Source: Proteus alimentorum
GTDB lineage: Bacteria; Pseudomonadota; Gammaproteobacteria; Enterobacterales; Enterobacteriaceae
Assembly (NCBI RefSeq): GCF_002607735.1
Contig: NZ_NBVR01000027.1
Location: 1-64,000, forward strand
DNA: 64,000 nucleotides
Reading direction: 5' to 3'
This document shows positions 38,415 to 49,867 of this stretch, piece by piece. The translations under genes and the position numbers were made by a program. Positions within the stretch are counted from its first letter, which is position 1. Every line of letters starts with the position of its first letter. The notes below the pieces were generated by a model. That model saw only the letters and a program-made list of their open reading frames with translations, was not told the DNA's origin and searched no databases.

Positions 38415-39872
38415 TTATTTAGCAGGGATTGCTTTTAAAATCGCAGTTAATAATTGCCAGTATTGACCGACGCTCTTAATGTGAACGCGTTCGTCTGGTG
38501 AGTGAGCACCACGGATTGTTGGCCCAATAGAAACCATATCCATATCAGGGTAAGGTTTTTTGAACAGGCCACACTCAAGTCCGGCGTGGATAACCATGAT
38601 GTTTGGCACTTTATCAAACAGTTGTTGGTAAGTATCACGAACTAAGTGCATAACAGGAGAGTCTGCATCTGGTTTCCAACCTGGGTAACCGCCTTTGGTT
38701 TCGATATCTGCTTTAGCCAGTTTTGCTAATGCTGTCAGCATGCTAACAACATAAGTTTTACCGCTATCAATCAGAGAACGAATTAAGCACAGGATCTCGA
38801 CTTTATCGTCAACAATGCTAACAACACCGACGTTTAATGAAGTTTCAACCACACCTTCAACGTCGTCACTCATACGAATAACGCCATTTGGCATTGCATT
38901 AAGTAGGTTGATTAAGCGTTCTTGGCAATCAACTGTGAAAACTTTTTTATCTGTTGTTGTATCAATTAATTCAACTTTTAGATTTTTTTCAGCAATAGCT
39001 AATTCAGTTTTTAACAGCGCTTCAAATTTCGCTTTTACTGCATCTAGTTGGCTTGCTTTATCCGCTGGAATGGCAAAAACAATGTTTGCTTCACGAGGGA
39101 TCGCATTACGCAGTGTACCACCGTGGAAATCAATTAATTTCAGTGATAATTCTTCTGCATGACCCGCTAAGAAACGTGCTAATAATTTATTTGCGTTACC
39201 TAAACCTAAATGGATATCACCACCAGAGTGACCGCCATTTAATCCTTTCAGAACCAGTTGCTTAACAACGTGGCCTGCTGGAATTGCATCGTAAGAAAGG
39301 CTCACTGTGGTTTTAACATCAATACCACCCGCACAACCCATGTAGATTTCGCCTTCTTCTTCAGAGTCTGTGTTGATAAGAATATCAGCTTGTAACCAAC
39401 CTGGTTGTAAACCAAATGCGCCGTCCATGCCGGTTTCTTCCGTCATAGTTAGCAGTACTTCTAATGGGCCGTGCTTAACAGTGTCATCAGCTAAGACCGC
39501 TAATGCAGATGCCATACCAACACCATTATCTGCACCTAATGTGGTGCCTTTCGCTTTGATCCACTCACCATCAACATAAGGTTGAATCGGATCTTTAGTA
39601 AAGTCGTGAACTGTGTCGTTGTTTTTTTGTGGCACCATATCTAAGTGTGCTTGTAAAACAACGGCTTTACGATCTTCCATACCTTTGGTTGCTGGCTTAC
39701 GAATTAAAATATTGCCAACGGCATCGCGCTCTGCAAAAAGTCCTTTTTCACTTGCCCAAGAAAGAATATGGGTAGCTAAGGCTTCTTCATGATGTGATGG
39801 ATGTGGAATCGAACAAATTTTTGCAAAAATATCCCATAGTGGTTGTGGGGATAGAGTAGATAGTTCAGACAC
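38415..39872 (-). CDS. pepD: Aminoacyl-histidine dipeptidase (peptidase D)
   Basis: M20 metallopeptidase of 485 residues that cleaves Xaa-His dipeptides such as carnosine. Zinc-site motifs QAHLDMVP, GADNGVGMA, TMTEETGMDGAFGL and INTDSEEEGEIYMGC are present, and a C-terminal HAGLECGLF. The start is GTG (39872), preceded by GAGGAG. The divergent neighbour is gpt, as in E. coli. Confidence 0.97.
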   Translation of the reverse strand: MSELSTLSPQPLWDIFAKICSIPHPSHHEEALATHILSWASEKGLFAERDAVGNILIRKPATKGMEDRKAVVLQAHLDMVPQKNNDTVHDFTKDPIQPYVDGEWIKAKGTTLGADNGVGMASALAVLADDTVKHGPLEVLLTMTEETGMDGAFGLQPGWLQADILINTDSEEEGEIYMGCAGGIDVKTTVSLSYDAIPAGHVVKQLVLKGLNGGHSGGDIHLGLGNANKLLARFLAGHAEELSLKLIDFHGGTLRNAIPREANIVFAIPADKASQLDAVKAKFEALLKTELAIAEKNLKVELIDTTTDKKVFTVDCQERLINLLNAMPNGVIRMSDDVEGVVETSLNVGVVSIVDDKVEILCLIRSLIDSGKTYVVSMLTALAKLAKADIETKGGYPGWKPDADSPVMHLVRDTYQQLFDKVPNIMVIHAGLECGLFKKPYPDMDMVSIGPTIRGAHSPDERVHIKSVGQYWQLLTAILKAIPAK

Positions 39873-40225
39873 GATGGATCTCCTCTAACAGCATCTGTGT
39901 TATTGATAGCCTACCGCTTTTTTAAGGGTTAGCTTTATTATTCTGAGCGTTATACGCCAATATAGTTGAGAATATCACTTTCTTCTGATGAATGCGTCAT
40001 TCTATTCACATCTCTATCTAAGAAATTAGATCTCTATTTTGTATTCATTTTTTACAAGGTTCACTTTTTAATCAGAAAAAGACATTACAGAAAAAAATGA
40101 GGATAATCTCACCTGTTTTCACGTTTTCTCTGGTTTTTAGGTGCCCAAATCACTATAATCTCGCGCAACCTTTTTTTCCGCAAAAAAGCTTCTCTCGAAA
40201 TTCAAGTAGCTAGGATCACAATATT
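39873..40225. other. 353-bp divergent intergenic region pepD-gpt
   Basis: No gene is visible. A likely gpt promoter has the -10 sequence TATAAT at 40154-40159 with a poor -35 (about 40131-40136) and a GC-rich discriminator (CTCGCGC). The remainder is AT-rich and carries a small perfect hairpin (ATCTAA GAAA TTAGAT, about 40017-40032). Confidence 0.55.
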
Positions 40226-40687
40226 ATGAGCGAAAAATATGTTGTAACGTGGGATATGTTGCAAATACATGCCCGTCAATTGGCGCAACGTTTATTACCA
40301 GTCGAACAGTGGACAGGCATTATTGCTGTCAGCCGTGGGGGATTAGTCCCTGCTGCATTACTTGCTCGTGAATTAGGTATCCGTCATGTGGATACAGTCT
40401 GCATTTCTAGCTATGACCACGATCATCAGCGTGACCTCAAAATCTTAAAAAAAGCAGAAGGCGATGGTGAAGGCTTTATCGTTGTTGACGATTTAGTTGA
40501 TACGGGTGGTACTGCTAAAGTTATCCGTGAAATGTATCCAAAAGCGCATTTCGTCACTATCTTTGCAAAACCAGAAGGGCGTCCTTTAGTGGATGATTTT
40601 GTGGTTGATATTCCGCAAAATACTTGGATTGAACAGCCTTGGGATATGGGGGTTGCTTTTATTCCACCTGTTTGCGATCAAAAATAA
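40226..40687 (+). CDS. gpt: Xanthine-guanine phosphoribosyltransferase
   Basis: Purine salvage enzyme of 153 residues that transfers phosphoribose from PRPP to guanine, xanthine and hypoxanthine. The PRPP-binding motif [14 protein letters not shown] and the N-terminal [12 protein letters not shown] are clear. The C-terminus is the normal length. It is flanked by pepD and frsA as in E. coli and followed by a terminator. Confidence 0.97.
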   Translation: MSEKYVVTWDMLQIHARQLAQRLLPVEQWTGIIAVSRGGLVPAALLARELGIRHVDTVCISSYDHDHQRDLKILKKAEGDGEGFIVVDDLVDTGGTAKVIREMYPKAHFVTIFAKPEGRPLVDDFVVDIPQNTWIEQPWDMGVAFIPPVCDQK

Positions 40688-40720
40688 GTTGATAGCATTC
40701 GTTTTGCTGTTTTAATTGAG

Positions 40721-40750
40721 ATCCTCGCCTAGGCGGGGATTTTTGTTTTT
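40721..40750 (+). terminator. Terminator of gpt
   Basis: ATCCTCGCC and GGCGGGGAT form a stem with one T-G pair, followed by TTTTTGTTTTT. Confidence 0.85.
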
Positions 40751-40889
40751 AAGCTTTTTTCTCTTTCTTGTTATGGTGTCTTCGTGCGATTGCTTGTCGT
40801 GATACACATTGTTTCAGTCGATTTCATGCTATGATAGAGCCAGACTTTTAAGCCCCCTTTATACGATATCCACTGATTTGAAGAGTGAT

Positions 40890-42140
40890 ATGGCAAACAA
40901 TACGAATCTTTCTGAAACTTTATTTAAGCCACGAGCAAAACACGCTGAAACCTCGACGCTAATTCAGTACACCCATCCAAAATCAAATATTAATACCTAT
41001 ACCGTGCTTAATGGTACGAGCCAGCAAAATTGGTATCGAACTATTCAACGTTTACTTTGGATTTGGCGTGGAATTTCCCCTATTGAAATAGAAGAGGTGT
41101 TAAGTCGAATTGCGGTACAGGATGCCCCTCGTAGTGACGATAAATTTATTGATACCGTGGTAGGGTATCGTAAAGGAGGTTGGTCATTTGAGTGGTCACA
41201 TCAAGCGATGATCTGGCAACAAAAAGCATTACGTGAAGAGTCTGGTGATGCCGCAGCAGATTGTTGGCTACAAGCCGCACATCTTTATAGCATTGCCGCA
41301 TATCCCTTTATTAATGGTGATTTCTTAGCTGATCAAGCTGTTATTTTGTCGATGAAAGCTTTTGAGAATGCGACGAAATTTTCCTCTTTTGACGTCAAAA
41401 AACTAACATTTAAATTAGAGGGAAAAGGGACGACAACGGGATTTCTGCATTTGCCAAAAGATTGCAGGGGGCCTTATCCTACCGTGTTATTTTGTGGTGG
41501 ATTAGATGGCTTACAAAGCGATTATGTCAGCTTCTTTCGTGATTACCTTTCCCCTAAAGGTATTGCAATGCTAACGCTGGATATGCCAGCAATTGGTTAT
41601 TCAGCAAAACAAAAACTAACGGAAGATACATGCCAGTTACAAGGTGAAGTACTAAAACAACTTTCTGAAGTACCTTGGATTGATCATACTCGTGTTGGTG
41701 TGATGGGCTTTCGTTTTGGCGGTAATATTGCCGTGCGCTTAGCTTATATCTACCCAAAATTGATTAAAGGCGTTGTTGCCTTAGGCCCTTTGATCCATTC
41801 CTTCTTTACCCAAGCTGAATTGCAGAAAAAAATTCCTGTGATGTATCTTGATGTGTTAGCAAGTCGCTTAGGATTATGGAATATTGATGAGAATAATCTT
41901 CGATTATCATTGAGTAGTTATTCTCTGAAAAACCAAGGCTTGATTGGGCGACGGATACCTGTTCCTATGATGGGCGTTTATTGGAAAGGGGATGAAATGA
42001 GTCCTAAAGAGGATTCGCAATTAATTGCACGCTCCTCTATGGATGGTGACATTCTCGCTATTAATGACAAACCGCTTTACGAAAATTTAGAGCTTGCGTT
42101 ACAAAAAAGTGCAGATTGGATCTATGATAAATTAATATAA
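40890..42140 (+). CDS. frsA: FrsA alpha/beta-hydrolase-like protein
   Basis: FrsA was described as a fermentation/respiration switch protein that interacts with enzyme IIA-glucose. The 416-residue product is colinear with E. coli FrsA (start MANNTNLSETLFKPR at 40890; a Met 27 codons upstream gives a segment not found in the family). The hydrolase core has GFRFGGN where a nucleophile elbow GxSxG would be expected, so the usual serine is missing, as in E. coli. Confidence 0.95.
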   Translation: MANNTNLSETLFKPRAKHAETSTLIQYTHPKSNINTYTVLNGTSQQNWYRTIQRLLWIWRGISPIEIEEVLSRIAVQDAPRSDDKFIDTVVGYRKGGWSFEWSHQAMIWQQKALREESGDAAADCWLQAAHLYSIAAYPFINGDFLADQAVILSMKAFENATKFSSFDVKKLTFKLEGKGTTTGFLHLPKDCRGPYPTVLFCGGLDGLQSDYVSFFRDYLSPKGIAMLTLDMPAIGYSAKQKLTEDTCQLQGEVLKQLSEVPWIDHTRVGVMGFRFGGNIAVRLAYIYPKLIKGVVALGPLIHSFFTQAELQKKIPVMYLDVLASRLGLWNIDENNLRLSLSSYSLKNQGLIGRRIPVPMMGVYWKGDEMSPKEDSQLIARSSMDGDILAINDKPLYENLELALQKSADWIYDKLI

Positions 42141-42211
42141 TTAATTTTAAACAATAACTTGCTAATTATATTAGATTATATAACAGTAGAGTTTCTAAGG
42201 AGACTGAATTT

Positions 42212-42613
42212 ATGACTTCATCTTTGAACCCTACCCGAGGTAAGTTATTAAAGCGTTTTGCTCAAATCGGTCCATATATCCGAGAGCAACAATGCCAAGA
42301 GAGCCAGTTCTTTTTTGACTGTTTAGCCGTTTGTGTAAATAAAAAAGTCGCGCCGGAAAAACGAGAGTTTTGGGGCTGGTGGATGGAATTAGAACGTAAT
42401 AATGAACAGCTCATTTATCATTATCAAATTGGGCTATTCGATAAAAATGGTGATTGGCTCCATCAGAACATCAGTAAGAATGATGTTATTGAGTCAATCA
42501 ATGAAACACTTATTCGTTTTCATGAATTTCTTCAACTCGCGGTGAGTGAATTAGAGATGACACTCATCCCAGATGAAAAAATGAACAAATTTCCTCTCCC
42601 CATTCAGCCCTAA
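42212..42613 (+). CDS. crl: Sigma factor-binding protein Crl
   Basis: Crl binds sigma-S and helps it compete for core RNA polymerase. The 133-residue protein contains GPYIREQQC, FFFDCLAVCVN, FWGWWMELE and GLFDKNGDW, all family-specific. A good ribosome-binding site (AAGGAGAC) precedes the ATG. In E. coli phoE lies next; here only 115 bp separate crl from proB. Confidence 0.95.
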   Translation: MTSSLNPTRGKLLKRFAQIGPYIREQQCQESQFFFDCLAVCVNKKVAPEKREFWGWWMELERNNEQLIYHYQIGLFDKNGDWLHQNISKNDVIESINETLIRFHEFLQLAVSELEMTLIPDEKMNKFPLPIQP

Positions 42614-42728
42614 TTTTGTGTTAGGGCAACTTTTCATAGATTTTGCGTTATGTCAGTTGGCATAACGCTTCTCTCCTGATAAAACTGTGTATTATCTTTT
42701 TAAATAATCAACAAGAATGGTAAATGTT

Positions 42729-43832
42729 ATGAGTAGCAGCCAAACGCTGGTTGTTAAATTAGGGACAAGTGTACTTACTGGTGGTTCACGACGTCTGGAT
42801 CAGTCTCATATTGTTGAGCTGGTTCGCCAATGTGCTAAACAACACGAAAAAGGGCATCGGATTATCATTGTCACTTCAGGTGCAATTGCAGCAGGACGTG
42901 AATATTTGAATTATCCTGATTTGCCCGCAACGATTGCTTCAAAACAGTTGCTTGCCGCAGTAGGGCAAAGTGCCTTAATTCAAGTATGGAAACAGTTATT
43001 TGCCATCTATGGTATTCATATTGGTCAAATGCTATTAACGCGTGCTGATATTGAAGATAGAGAACGTTTCCTAAATGCACGTGATACATTACATGCACTG
43101 TTAGATAACCATATTATTCCCGTTATCAATGAAAATGATGCTGTTGCTACCGCGGAAATTAAAGTGGGTGATAACGATAACTTATCAGCATTAGCGGCTA
43201 TTTTAGGCGGTGCAGATAAACTGTTATTATTGACGGATATTGAAGGGCTTTATACGGCTGATCCCCGCAGTAATCCAGATGCTAAGTTGATCCCCGAAGT
43301 TTTTGATATCAATGATGAGTTGCGCCAAATGGCAGGTGATAGCGTATCGGGCTTAGGCACGGGCGGTATGGCAACAAAACTGCAAGCAGCAACCGTTGCT
43401 GGGCGTGCGGGTATTGATGTTGTCATCGCCGCAGGCGTACAACCTGACGTTATCGCTAAAGTTATAAATGATGAACCTGTTGGGACGTTATTCCATGGTT
43501 TACAAAGTCCATTAGAAGCGCGTAAACGCTGGATCTTTGGTGCGCCAATTGCGGGGGTGATTGTGGTTGATGAAGGGGCTGAAAACGCAATTAAAGAAAA
43601 AGGTAGCTCCCTTTTACCAAAAGGTATCAAAGACATTAAAGGCGATTTCTCTCGTGGATGTGTTATCCGCATTCAAAGTTTGCAAGGTAAAGATCTCGCT
43701 CATGGTGTTGCACACTATAATAGTGACGCACTGCGTTTAATTGCAGGGCACCATTCACAAGAAATTAGTCAAATTTTAGGTTACGAGTATGGCAGTGTTG
43801 CCGTGCATCGTGATGATATGATTGTTAGCTAA
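42729..43832 (+). CDS. proB: Glutamate 5-kinase
   Basis: First step of proline synthesis, phosphorylation of glutamate. The 367-residue protein has the amino-acid kinase domain ([40 protein letters not shown]) and a C-terminal PUA domain ([18 protein letters not shown]). The ATG at 42729 matches the E. coli length; a Met four codons upstream is an alternative. proA follows after 11 bp. Confidence 0.97.
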   Translation: MSSSQTLVVKLGTSVLTGGSRRLDQSHIVELVRQCAKQHEKGHRIIIVTSGAIAAGREYLNYPDLPATIASKQLLAAVGQSALIQVWKQLFAIYGIHIGQMLLTRADIEDRERFLNARDTLHALLDNHIIPVINENDAVATAEIKVGDNDNLSALAAILGGADKLLLLTDIEGLYTADPRSNPDAKLIPEVFDINDELRQMAGDSVSGLGTGGMATKLQAATVAGRAGIDVVIAAGVQPDVIAKVINDEPVGTLFHGLQSPLEARKRWIFGAPIAGVIVVDEGAENAIKEKGSSLLPKGIKDIKGDFSRGCVIRIQSLQGKDLAHGVAHYNSDALRLIAGHHSQEISQILGYEYGSVAVHRDDMIVS

Positions 43833-43843
43833 GGAGCCTTCTG

Positions 43844-45097
43844 ATGTTAGAACAAATGGGTAAATCTGCAAGAGAGGCATCTTGGCATTTAGCTCAACTA
43901 TCAACAGAGCAAAAAAATCAGGCATTATTAGTGATGGCTGATTTATTAGAACAACAAGAAGCTTCAATTCTTGCCGCAAATGAAAAAGATATGCAAGCGG
44001 CTCGCGAAGCCAATATTAATGCCGCTATGCTTGATCGCTTATTACTTAATTCTGCACGTTTAAAAGCCATTGCAGATGATGTACGACAAGTGTGTCGTTT
44101 AGAAGATCCTGTGGGTCAAGTGATTGATGGCCGTATGCTAGATAGCGGTTTACGTTTAGAGCGTCGCCGTGTGCCGTTGGGTGTTGTGGGGGTTATTTAT
44201 GAAGCTCGCCCTAATGTCACAATTGATGTCGCTTCTTTGTGTTTGAAAACGGGTAATGCGGCTATTCTTCGTGGCGGAAAAGAAACCCACCATACTAACC
44301 AAGCGGTTGTTGCTGTTATTCAACAAGCATTAGAAAAATGTGGTATTCCTGCTGGCGCTATTCAGGCGATTGATAAACCTGATCGTGAGTTAGTCGCTAA
44401 AATGCTAAAAATGGATGAGTATATTGATATGCTTATTCCACGAGGTGGTGCAGGATTGCATAAACTTTGCCGTGAACAATCAACCATTCCAGTTATCACT
44501 GGTGGTATCGGTGTTTGTCATACTTTTGTGGATGAAAGTGCAGATTTAGAAAAAGCATTAACTGTTATCGTCAATGCAAAAGTACAACGTCCAAGCGCGT
44601 GTAACTCTTTAGAAACGCTCTTAGTACACGAAAATATTGCAGATCTATTTTTGCCACAGTTAAGTGATGCTATGGCGGCTCAAAAGGTGACTTTGCATTC
44701 AAGTGAGAAGGCATTAGCTGGGCTGAAAAAAGGCGGGGCTACTGTGGTTGATGTGAAAGATGCAGATTATTGCGACGAATGGTTGTCACTTGATTTAAAC
44801 GTAGATGTTGTGAGTGGTTTAACTGAGGCAATTAGCCATATTCGCCGTTATGGTACTGCGCACTCTGACGCTATTTTAACGCAATCTATTGCGAATGCAG
44901 ATCGCTTTGTTCGTCAAGTCGATTCTGCTGCGGTGTATGTTAATGCAAGCACGCGTTTTACTGATGGTGGACAATTCGGTTTAGGTGCCGAGGTTGCTGT
45001 TAGTACTCAGAAATTACATGCTAGAGGTCCTATGGGATTAGATGCCCTAACGACCTATAAATGGATTGGTTACGGCGATAATACAATTCGTAGCTAA
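43844..45097 (+). CDS. proA: Gamma-glutamyl phosphate reductase
   Basis: Second step of proline synthesis, NADPH-dependent reduction of glutamyl phosphate. The 417-residue aldehyde-dehydrogenase-fold protein has [27 protein letters not shown], the catalytic cysteine in [10 protein letters not shown] and the C-terminal [15 protein letters not shown]. It is cotranscribed with proB (AAGGAG before its ATG). The E. coli thrW tRNA is not present downstream. Confidence 0.97.
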   Translation: MLEQMGKSAREASWHLAQLSTEQKNQALLVMADLLEQQEASILAANEKDMQAAREANINAAMLDRLLLNSARLKAIADDVRQVCRLEDPVGQVIDGRMLDSGLRLERRRVPLGVVGVIYEARPNVTIDVASLCLKTGNAAILRGGKETHHTNQAVVAVIQQALEKCGIPAGAIQAIDKPDRELVAKMLKMDEYIDMLIPRGGAGLHKLCREQSTIPVITGGIGVCHTFVDESADLEKALTVIVNAKVQRPSACNSLETLLVHENIADLFLPQLSDAMAAQKVTLHSSEKALAGLKKGGATVVDVKDADYCDEWLSLDLNVDVVSGLTEAISHIRRYGTAHSDAILTQSIANADRFVRQVDSAAVYVNASTRFTDGGQFGLGAEVAVSTQKLHARGPMGLDALTTYKWIGYGDNTIRS

Positions 45098-45116
45098 TTG
45101 TTAAGATGACTCAATA

Positions 45117-45150
45117 AGCCATACTTTTCTAAAGTGTGGCTTTATTTTTT
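45117..45150 (+). terminator. Terminator of proBA
   Basis: An 11-bp stem, AGCCATACTTT with AAAGTGTGGCT (one T-G pair), with a TCT loop is followed by TTATTTTTTT. Confidence 0.9.
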
Positions 45151-45186
45151 TGTTACATCAGGTATGATATTTCACACTTTACAGTA

Positions 45187-45204
45187 TGTAAATTTTTAAT
45201 TACA
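45187..45204 (+). promoter_or_regulatory. TyrR-like box upstream of aroL
   Basis: TGTAAATTTTTAATTACA matches the TyrR consensus TGTAAA-N6-TTTACA except for one base. It ends 20 bp before the first ATG of the shikimate kinase gene. A TATGAT sequence at 45163-45168 may be the -10 region. Confidence 0.65.
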
Positions 45205-45224
45205 CCCCTAAAAGGGAACACACT

Positions 45225-45755
45225 ATGGAGATAGTGCATTTTATGGATAGTACAATTTACCTTATCGGACCTAGAGGTGCAGGAAAAACAACAGTAGGTA
45301 AAGCGCTTTCCCTCACTTTAAATTATAGATTTATTGATACGGATGATTGGATAACTCAAAAATATCAACAAACTATAGCTTCAATGGTTCAAGAGAAAGG
45401 TTGGGATTTTTTTCGGCAAACGGAATCAGAAGCACTAGTCCAAGTTAGTCATCCTAATCAAGTTATCTCAACGGGTGGCGGTATGATTTTAGCAGAACAA
45501 AATCGTACTTATATGAAATCTTCAGGTGTTATTATTTATTTACAGGCATCTCTTGAAACTTTAGTTGAGCGTTTGTCCCGAGATCCCAATGAAGCACAAA
45601 GACCAAGTTTGACGGGTAAAACATTAGTTTCAGAAATGAATGACGTTTTGGCTAAACGTGAACCTTTATATTTGCAATGTGCTGATATTATTGTCGATGC
45701 GGGACTACCTATAAATGATATTATTGAGGCAATTCTCGCAAAACTAATGAAATAA
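45225..45755 (+). CDS. aroL: Shikimate kinase II
   Basis: Phosphorylates shikimate in aromatic amino-acid synthesis. The 176-residue P-loop kinase has Walker A GPRGAGKTT, the DTDDWI shikimate-binding motif, STGGGMI and the RPSLTGK lid, and is closer to AroL (LTGK, PRGAGKTT) than to AroK. The ATG at 45225 has AAGGGA 8 nt upstream; an ATG six codons later would fit the E. coli length (170 residues) and cannot be excluded. The TyrR-like box upstream supports aroL. Confidence 0.9.
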   Translation: MEIVHFMDSTIYLIGPRGAGKTTVGKALSLTLNYRFIDTDDWITQKYQQTIASMVQEKGWDFFRQTESEALVQVSHPNQVISTGGGMILAEQNRTYMKSSGVIIYLQASLETLVERLSRDPNEAQRPSLTGKTLVSEMNDVLAKREPLYLQCADIIVDAGLPINDIIEAILAKLMK

Positions 45756-45852
45756 TTAAGTAGTCGTCTGATATAAAGGATAAAACAGGGAACATCTATT
45801 TTATTTTCATCACATCCTATTTATAGTAAGGCTAATTATAGCAAAATGAGAT

Positions 45853-48018
45853 ATGGATATGATGTTGATAGCGTTTTTTAAAACACTATTTAAATTCTTA
45901 TTTAGAATAAGAATTGAAGGACTTGTTAATCAGTTTTCACAATATGAAAAATGTATAATTACGCCAAATCATACTTCTTTTATTGACGGTATATTATTAC
46001 GTTTATTCCTGCCTATTAATCCGGTATTTGCTGTTTATACTTCTGTTGCTTCTGCAAAAACGACAAGATGGTTAGGTCGCTATGCCGATATCGTACCTTT
46101 AGATCCCGCCAATCCAATGGCTGTGCGTCAGTTGGTTAAAGAAGTGGATAAAGGTCGTCCGGTTGTGATTTTCCCAGAAGGAAGGATCACCGTAACCAAT
46201 GGGTTGATGAAAATTTATGAAGGTGCTGCTTTTATTGCCGCAAAATCAGGCGCTAAAGTTGTTCCTGTTAGAATTGAAGGGGCTGAATTCAGCTATTTTT
46301 CACGAGTACGTAAAAGCTTACGAATAAAATCTCAATTCTTTCCTAAAATCACTATCAAGGTACTTCCTGCTGTTGATTTACCGATGCCAAAAGCTGAAAA
46401 ATCTTCTGAGCGTCGTCGATTAGCGGGTGAAGCCATGCGCGATATCATGATGGAAGCCATCATGCAAACACGCCTTAATATCACGCTGTACGAAGCATTT
46501 TTACAGGCAATGTCTCAATATGGGCGGTTTAGTCCATTAATTTCAGATATCAATCTAAAAGAGGACTCCTATCAAGGGTTGCTGAAAAAAACGTTAGGGA
46601 TCAGCCGATTGATTGAGCGTTACACTGAACCTAAAGAGCGTATAGGTTTACTGCTTCCAAATACAACAGTAACTGCGGCTGCACTATTAGGTGCAACAAT
46701 GCGTCAACGTGTTGTGGCAATGCTTAACTACACGGCAGGTAGTTTAGGTGTACAAAATGCGATGAAAGCGGCATCAATCAAAACCATTTTCACATCACGT
46801 CAGTTTTTAGAAAAAGGGAATTTATTGCATATTCCTGAGCAAACCCCAGAAGCGAATTGGATTTATCTTGAGGATCTAAAAGAGACTGTTACCAGTGAAG
46901 ATAAACGCTGGATCCTCAAACATCTCATTACGCCTAAAAAAGCGATGTTACCGCAAGATGCACATGATGCAGCCGTTATTCTATTTACATCAGGCTCTGA
47001 AGGGACGCCTAAAGGTGTTGTTCACAGCCATTCAAGTTTATTGGCTAACGTTGAGCAAATTCGTGCTATTGCTGATTTTTCACCGAAAGACAAATTTATG
47101 TCAGCATTGCCGTTATTCCATGCATTTGGTTTAACAGCTTGCTTGCTAACGCCAATTTGCTTGGGCGCCCGCGTTTTTCTTTATCCAAGTCCGTTACACT
47201 ATCGAGTCGTACCTGAATTAGTCTATGACCAAAATTGTACAGTATTATTTGGTACATCAACCTTTTTAGGTAATTACGGAAAATTTGCCCATCCTTATGA
47301 TTTTGCCAGAGTGAGATATGTGGTTGCTGGGGCGGAAAAGCTCTCTGAATCAACGCGTGTTTTATGGCAAGAGAAATTCGGTATTCGTATTTTAGAAGGT
47401 TATGGCGTAACAGAATGCGCACCTGTTGTCTCAATCAACGTGCCTATGAGTGCTAAAGCTCATACAGTAGGGCGTTTATTACCGGGGATGGAAGGTCGCT
47501 TAATCCCAATGAATGGTATTACCGAAGGCGGTAGACTACAACTGCGTGGCCCTAATGTAATGATGGGATACTTGCGTGTAGAATCACCTGAAAAACTGGA
47601 AGCTCCTGTTGCGACTAATGCTGAAGGTCTTGACGAAGAAGGTTGGTACGACACGGGTGATATTGTTGCTATTGATAGCGAAGGTTTCTGCACAATAAAA
47701 GGACGCGTTAAACGCTTTGCAAAAATTGCAGGTGAAATGGTTTCTCTCGAAGGTGTTGAGCAACTTGCACGTAAAGCATCTCAAGGTGAGCATGCAGTTG
47801 TATCAATAAGTGATAAACGCCGAGGTGAATCGTTAGTTCTTTTTACAACAGATAGACAGTTAGATCGTAGTGTACTATCAACACTGGCAAAATCTGAAGG
47901 TGTTGCTGAAATCGCTGTGCCGAAAGACATTCGTTTTATCAAAGATATTCCTGTATTAGGAAGCGGAAAAACGGATTTTGTTTCATTGAAGAAACTTGCT
48001 GAACAGGAAAACAACTAA
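45853..48018 (+). CDS. aas: Bifunctional 2-acylglycerophosphoethanolamine acyltransferase/acyl-ACP synthetase
   Basis: Aas re-acylates lyso-phosphatidylethanolamine at the inner membrane. The 721-residue protein is a fusion: an N-terminal acyltransferase domain with NHTSFIDG (HxxxxD) and FPEGRIT, then an AMP-binding domain with [28 protein letters not shown] and YDTGDI. It overlaps lplT by one base (TAATG), as in E. coli. The start used gives a short extra Met-Asp-Met compared with E. coli. Confidence 0.96.
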   Translation: MDMMLIAFFKTLFKFLFRIRIEGLVNQFSQYEKCIITPNHTSFIDGILLRLFLPINPVFAVYTSVASAKTTRWLGRYADIVPLDPANPMAVRQLVKEVDKGRPVVIFPEGRITVTNGLMKIYEGAAFIAAKSGAKVVPVRIEGAEFSYFSRVRKSLRIKSQFFPKITIKVLPAVDLPMPKAEKSSERRRLAGEAMRDIMMEAIMQTRLNITLYEAFLQAMSQYGRFSPLISDINLKEDSYQGLLKKTLGISRLIERYTEPKERIGLLLPNTTVTAAALLGATMRQRVVAMLNYTAGSLGVQNAMKAASIKTIFTSRQFLEKGNLLHIPEQTPEANWIYLEDLKETVTSEDKRWILKHLITPKKAMLPQDAHDAAVILFTSGSEGTPKGVVHSHSSLLANVEQIRAIADFSPKDKFMSALPLFHAFGLTACLLTPICLGARVFLYPSPLHYRVVPELVYDQNCTVLFGTSTFLGNYGKFAHPYDFARVRYVVAGAEKLSESTRVLWQEKFGIRILEGYGVTECAPVVSINVPMSAKAHTVGRLLPGMEGRLIPMNGITEGGRLQLRGPNVMMGYLRVESPEKLEAPVATNAEGLDEEGWYDTGDIVAIDSEGFCTIKGRVKRFAKIAGEMVSLEGVEQLARKASQGEHAVVSISDKRRGESLVLFTTDRQLDRSVLSTLAKSEGVAEIAVPKDIRFIKDIPVLGSGKTDFVSLKKLAEQENN

Positions 48019-49217
48019 TGCCAGAGAATATTAGCCAGCCTCCTTTAATGAGTAGGGGAATGAAAGCGGTACTTTTATCGCAATTTCTTTCTGCTTTTGC
48101 CGATAATGCCTTGCTGTTTGCCATTCTTGCACAGTTTAAATCGTCACTGTACCCAGAGTGGAGTCAACCTGTCTTACAAATGGTCTTTGTGCTGGCTTTT
48201 ATTCTTTTAGCCCCTTTTGTGGGACAATTTGCTGATCGTACTCCTAAAGGCAGAGTTATGCTCAGTGGTAACCTTTTAAAATTTGTAGGCGCATTTCTTA
48301 TCTGTGTTGGCTCTGATCCTTTCCTGGGTTATGCCCTCGTGGGAATTGGTGCTGCGGTTTATTCTCCAGCTAAATATGGCATCTTAGGTGAATTAACAGA
48401 TGGTGAACGTTTAGTTAAAGCGAATGGCTTAATGGAAGCTTCTACCATTGCAGCTATTTTACTGGGATCAGTTATTGGTGGTTTACTCTCAGATTGGAGC
48501 ATTGTTTTTGCATTAGGTGTTTGTGCTGCAATGTATGCTTTAGCTGTATTTGTTAACTTTGGTATACCTAAATTATCAGCAGCTCAAATTGGTCGTGGTT
48601 GGAACATTAAAAAAATGTTCATACTGTTTCTTGAGGCTACACGTACTTTATGGGCTGATAAAGAAAGTCGCTTTTCTTTAGTGGGAACCAGCATGTTTTG
48701 GGGCGCAGGAGTCACATTACGCTTTTTACTTGTTCAGTGGGTTCCTATTGCTCTAGGTATGACCGATAATACGACACCGACGGTATTAAATGCGATGGTT
48801 GCCATTGGTATTGTGGTCGGTGCTGGATTAGCGGCTAAATTTGTGACATTGAAAACAGTGCGTCGCTGTATGCCAGCCGGTATTTTAATTGGTCTTGGCG
48901 TTGTTTATTTCTCACTGCAAACCTCAATTATTCCATCCTACTTAATTCTTATCATCATTGGTGTTTTTGGTGGTTTCTTTGTTGTGCCATTGAATGCGTT
49001 ATTACAAGACAAAGGAAAGCACAGTGTAGGTGCTGGTAATGCTATTGCTGTACAAAACCTCGGTGAAAATACAGCAATGCTATTAATGCTTGGATTATTC
49101 TCACTGGTTACGAGCATTGGTATCTCTGTTGTTGCTATCGGAATTGGTTTTGGTGCTATCTTTGCCCTAGCCATTGGTGGGCTATGGTTATGGGATTGCA
49201 CCAGAAAGAAATCTTAA
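48018..49217 (+). CDS. lplT: Lysophospholipid transporter LplT
   Basis: Major-facilitator-type inner-membrane protein of 399 residues with about 12 hydrophobic segments ([19 protein letters not shown] at the N-terminus, [10 protein letters not shown] between helices 2 and 3). It flips lysophospholipids to the inner leaflet where Aas re-acylates them. Translational coupling to aas reflects this shared pathway. Confidence 0.96.
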   Translation: MPENISQPPLMSRGMKAVLLSQFLSAFADNALLFAILAQFKSSLYPEWSQPVLQMVFVLAFILLAPFVGQFADRTPKGRVMLSGNLLKFVGAFLICVGSDPFLGYALVGIGAAVYSPAKYGILGELTDGERLVKANGLMEASTIAAILLGSVIGGLLSDWSIVFALGVCAAMYALAVFVNFGIPKLSAAQIGRGWNIKKMFILFLEATRTLWADKESRFSLVGTSMFWGAGVTLRFLLVQWVPIALGMTDNTTPTVLNAMVAIGIVVGAGLAAKFVTLKTVRRCMPAGILIGLGVVYFSLQTSIIPSYLILIIIGVFGGFFVVPLNALLQDKGKHSVGAGNAIAVQNLGENTAMLLMLGLFSLVTSIGISVVAIGIGFGAIFALAIGGLWLWDCTRKKS

Positions 49218-49253
49218 ACAGTGAGATTTAGAATAGAGGTTAGATGAACCTTA

Positions 49254-49760
49254 ATGATAAATTACGATGAAATGACCCGCCTAAGTATTGAGGTAGGTAA
49301 AGCGTTACTTGAAAAGAAAAGTACGATAACAACGGCTGAATCTTGCACTGGCGGATGGATTGCAAAAGTTATCACTGATATTGCAGGAAGTTCTGAATAT
49401 TATCACCGTGGCTTTGTAACATATAGCAATGAAGCAAAGCATGAAATGATAGGCGTTGATGAACAAACTTTGCTTAAATACGGCGCGGTGAGTGAAGAAG
49501 TCGTTCTTCAAATGGCCAAAGGGGCGCTGATAACAGCTAATGCAGATGTTGCCGTGTCTGTTAGTGGTATTGCAGGCCCCGGTGGTGGTAGCGAAGAAAA
49601 ACCCGTTGGTTTAGTTTGGTTTGGCTTTGCAATGAAAACGCCAACAGGTATTCAAACTATGGCAAAACACTGTATATTCAGTGGTTCACGAGAGCAAATA
49701 AGAGCTGAATCTGTTATTTTTTCTTTAAAATCAATAATTAAAGAAATTATTGATAATTAA
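49254..49760 (+). CDS. pncC: Nicotinamide-nucleotide amidohydrolase (CinA C-terminal type)
   Basis: Converts NMN to nicotinate mononucleotide in NAD recycling. The 168-residue single-domain CinA-family protein has TTAESCTGGWIAK, GFVTYSNEAK, and SGIAGPGGGSEEKPVG. It lies immediately upstream of recA, as ygaD does in E. coli. Confidence 0.95.
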   Translation: MINYDEMTRLSIEVGKALLEKKSTITTAESCTGGWIAKVITDIAGSSEYYHRGFVTYSNEAKHEMIGVDEQTLLKYGAVSEEVVLQMAKGALITANADVAVSVSGIAGPGGGSEEKPVGLVWFGFAMKTPTGIQTMAKHCIFSGSREQIRAESVIFSLKSIIKEIIDN

Positions 49761-49761
49761 C

Positions 49762-49789
49762 TTGATACTGTATGATTATACAGTATAAT
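49762..49789 (+). promoter_or_regulatory. recA promoter with LexA box
   Basis: The -35 TTGATA (49762-49767) and -10 TATAAT (49784-49789) are 16 bp apart. The SOS box TACTGTATGATTATACAGTA (49766-49785) fills the spacer, so LexA directly blocks RNA polymerase. Confidence 0.93.
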
Positions 49790-49867
49790 GAGTTTCAACA
49801 AGCAAAATCATATACGTTTTAATGGTAGTGACCCATCTTTATGCTTCACTGCCCAGAGGGAGATAAC

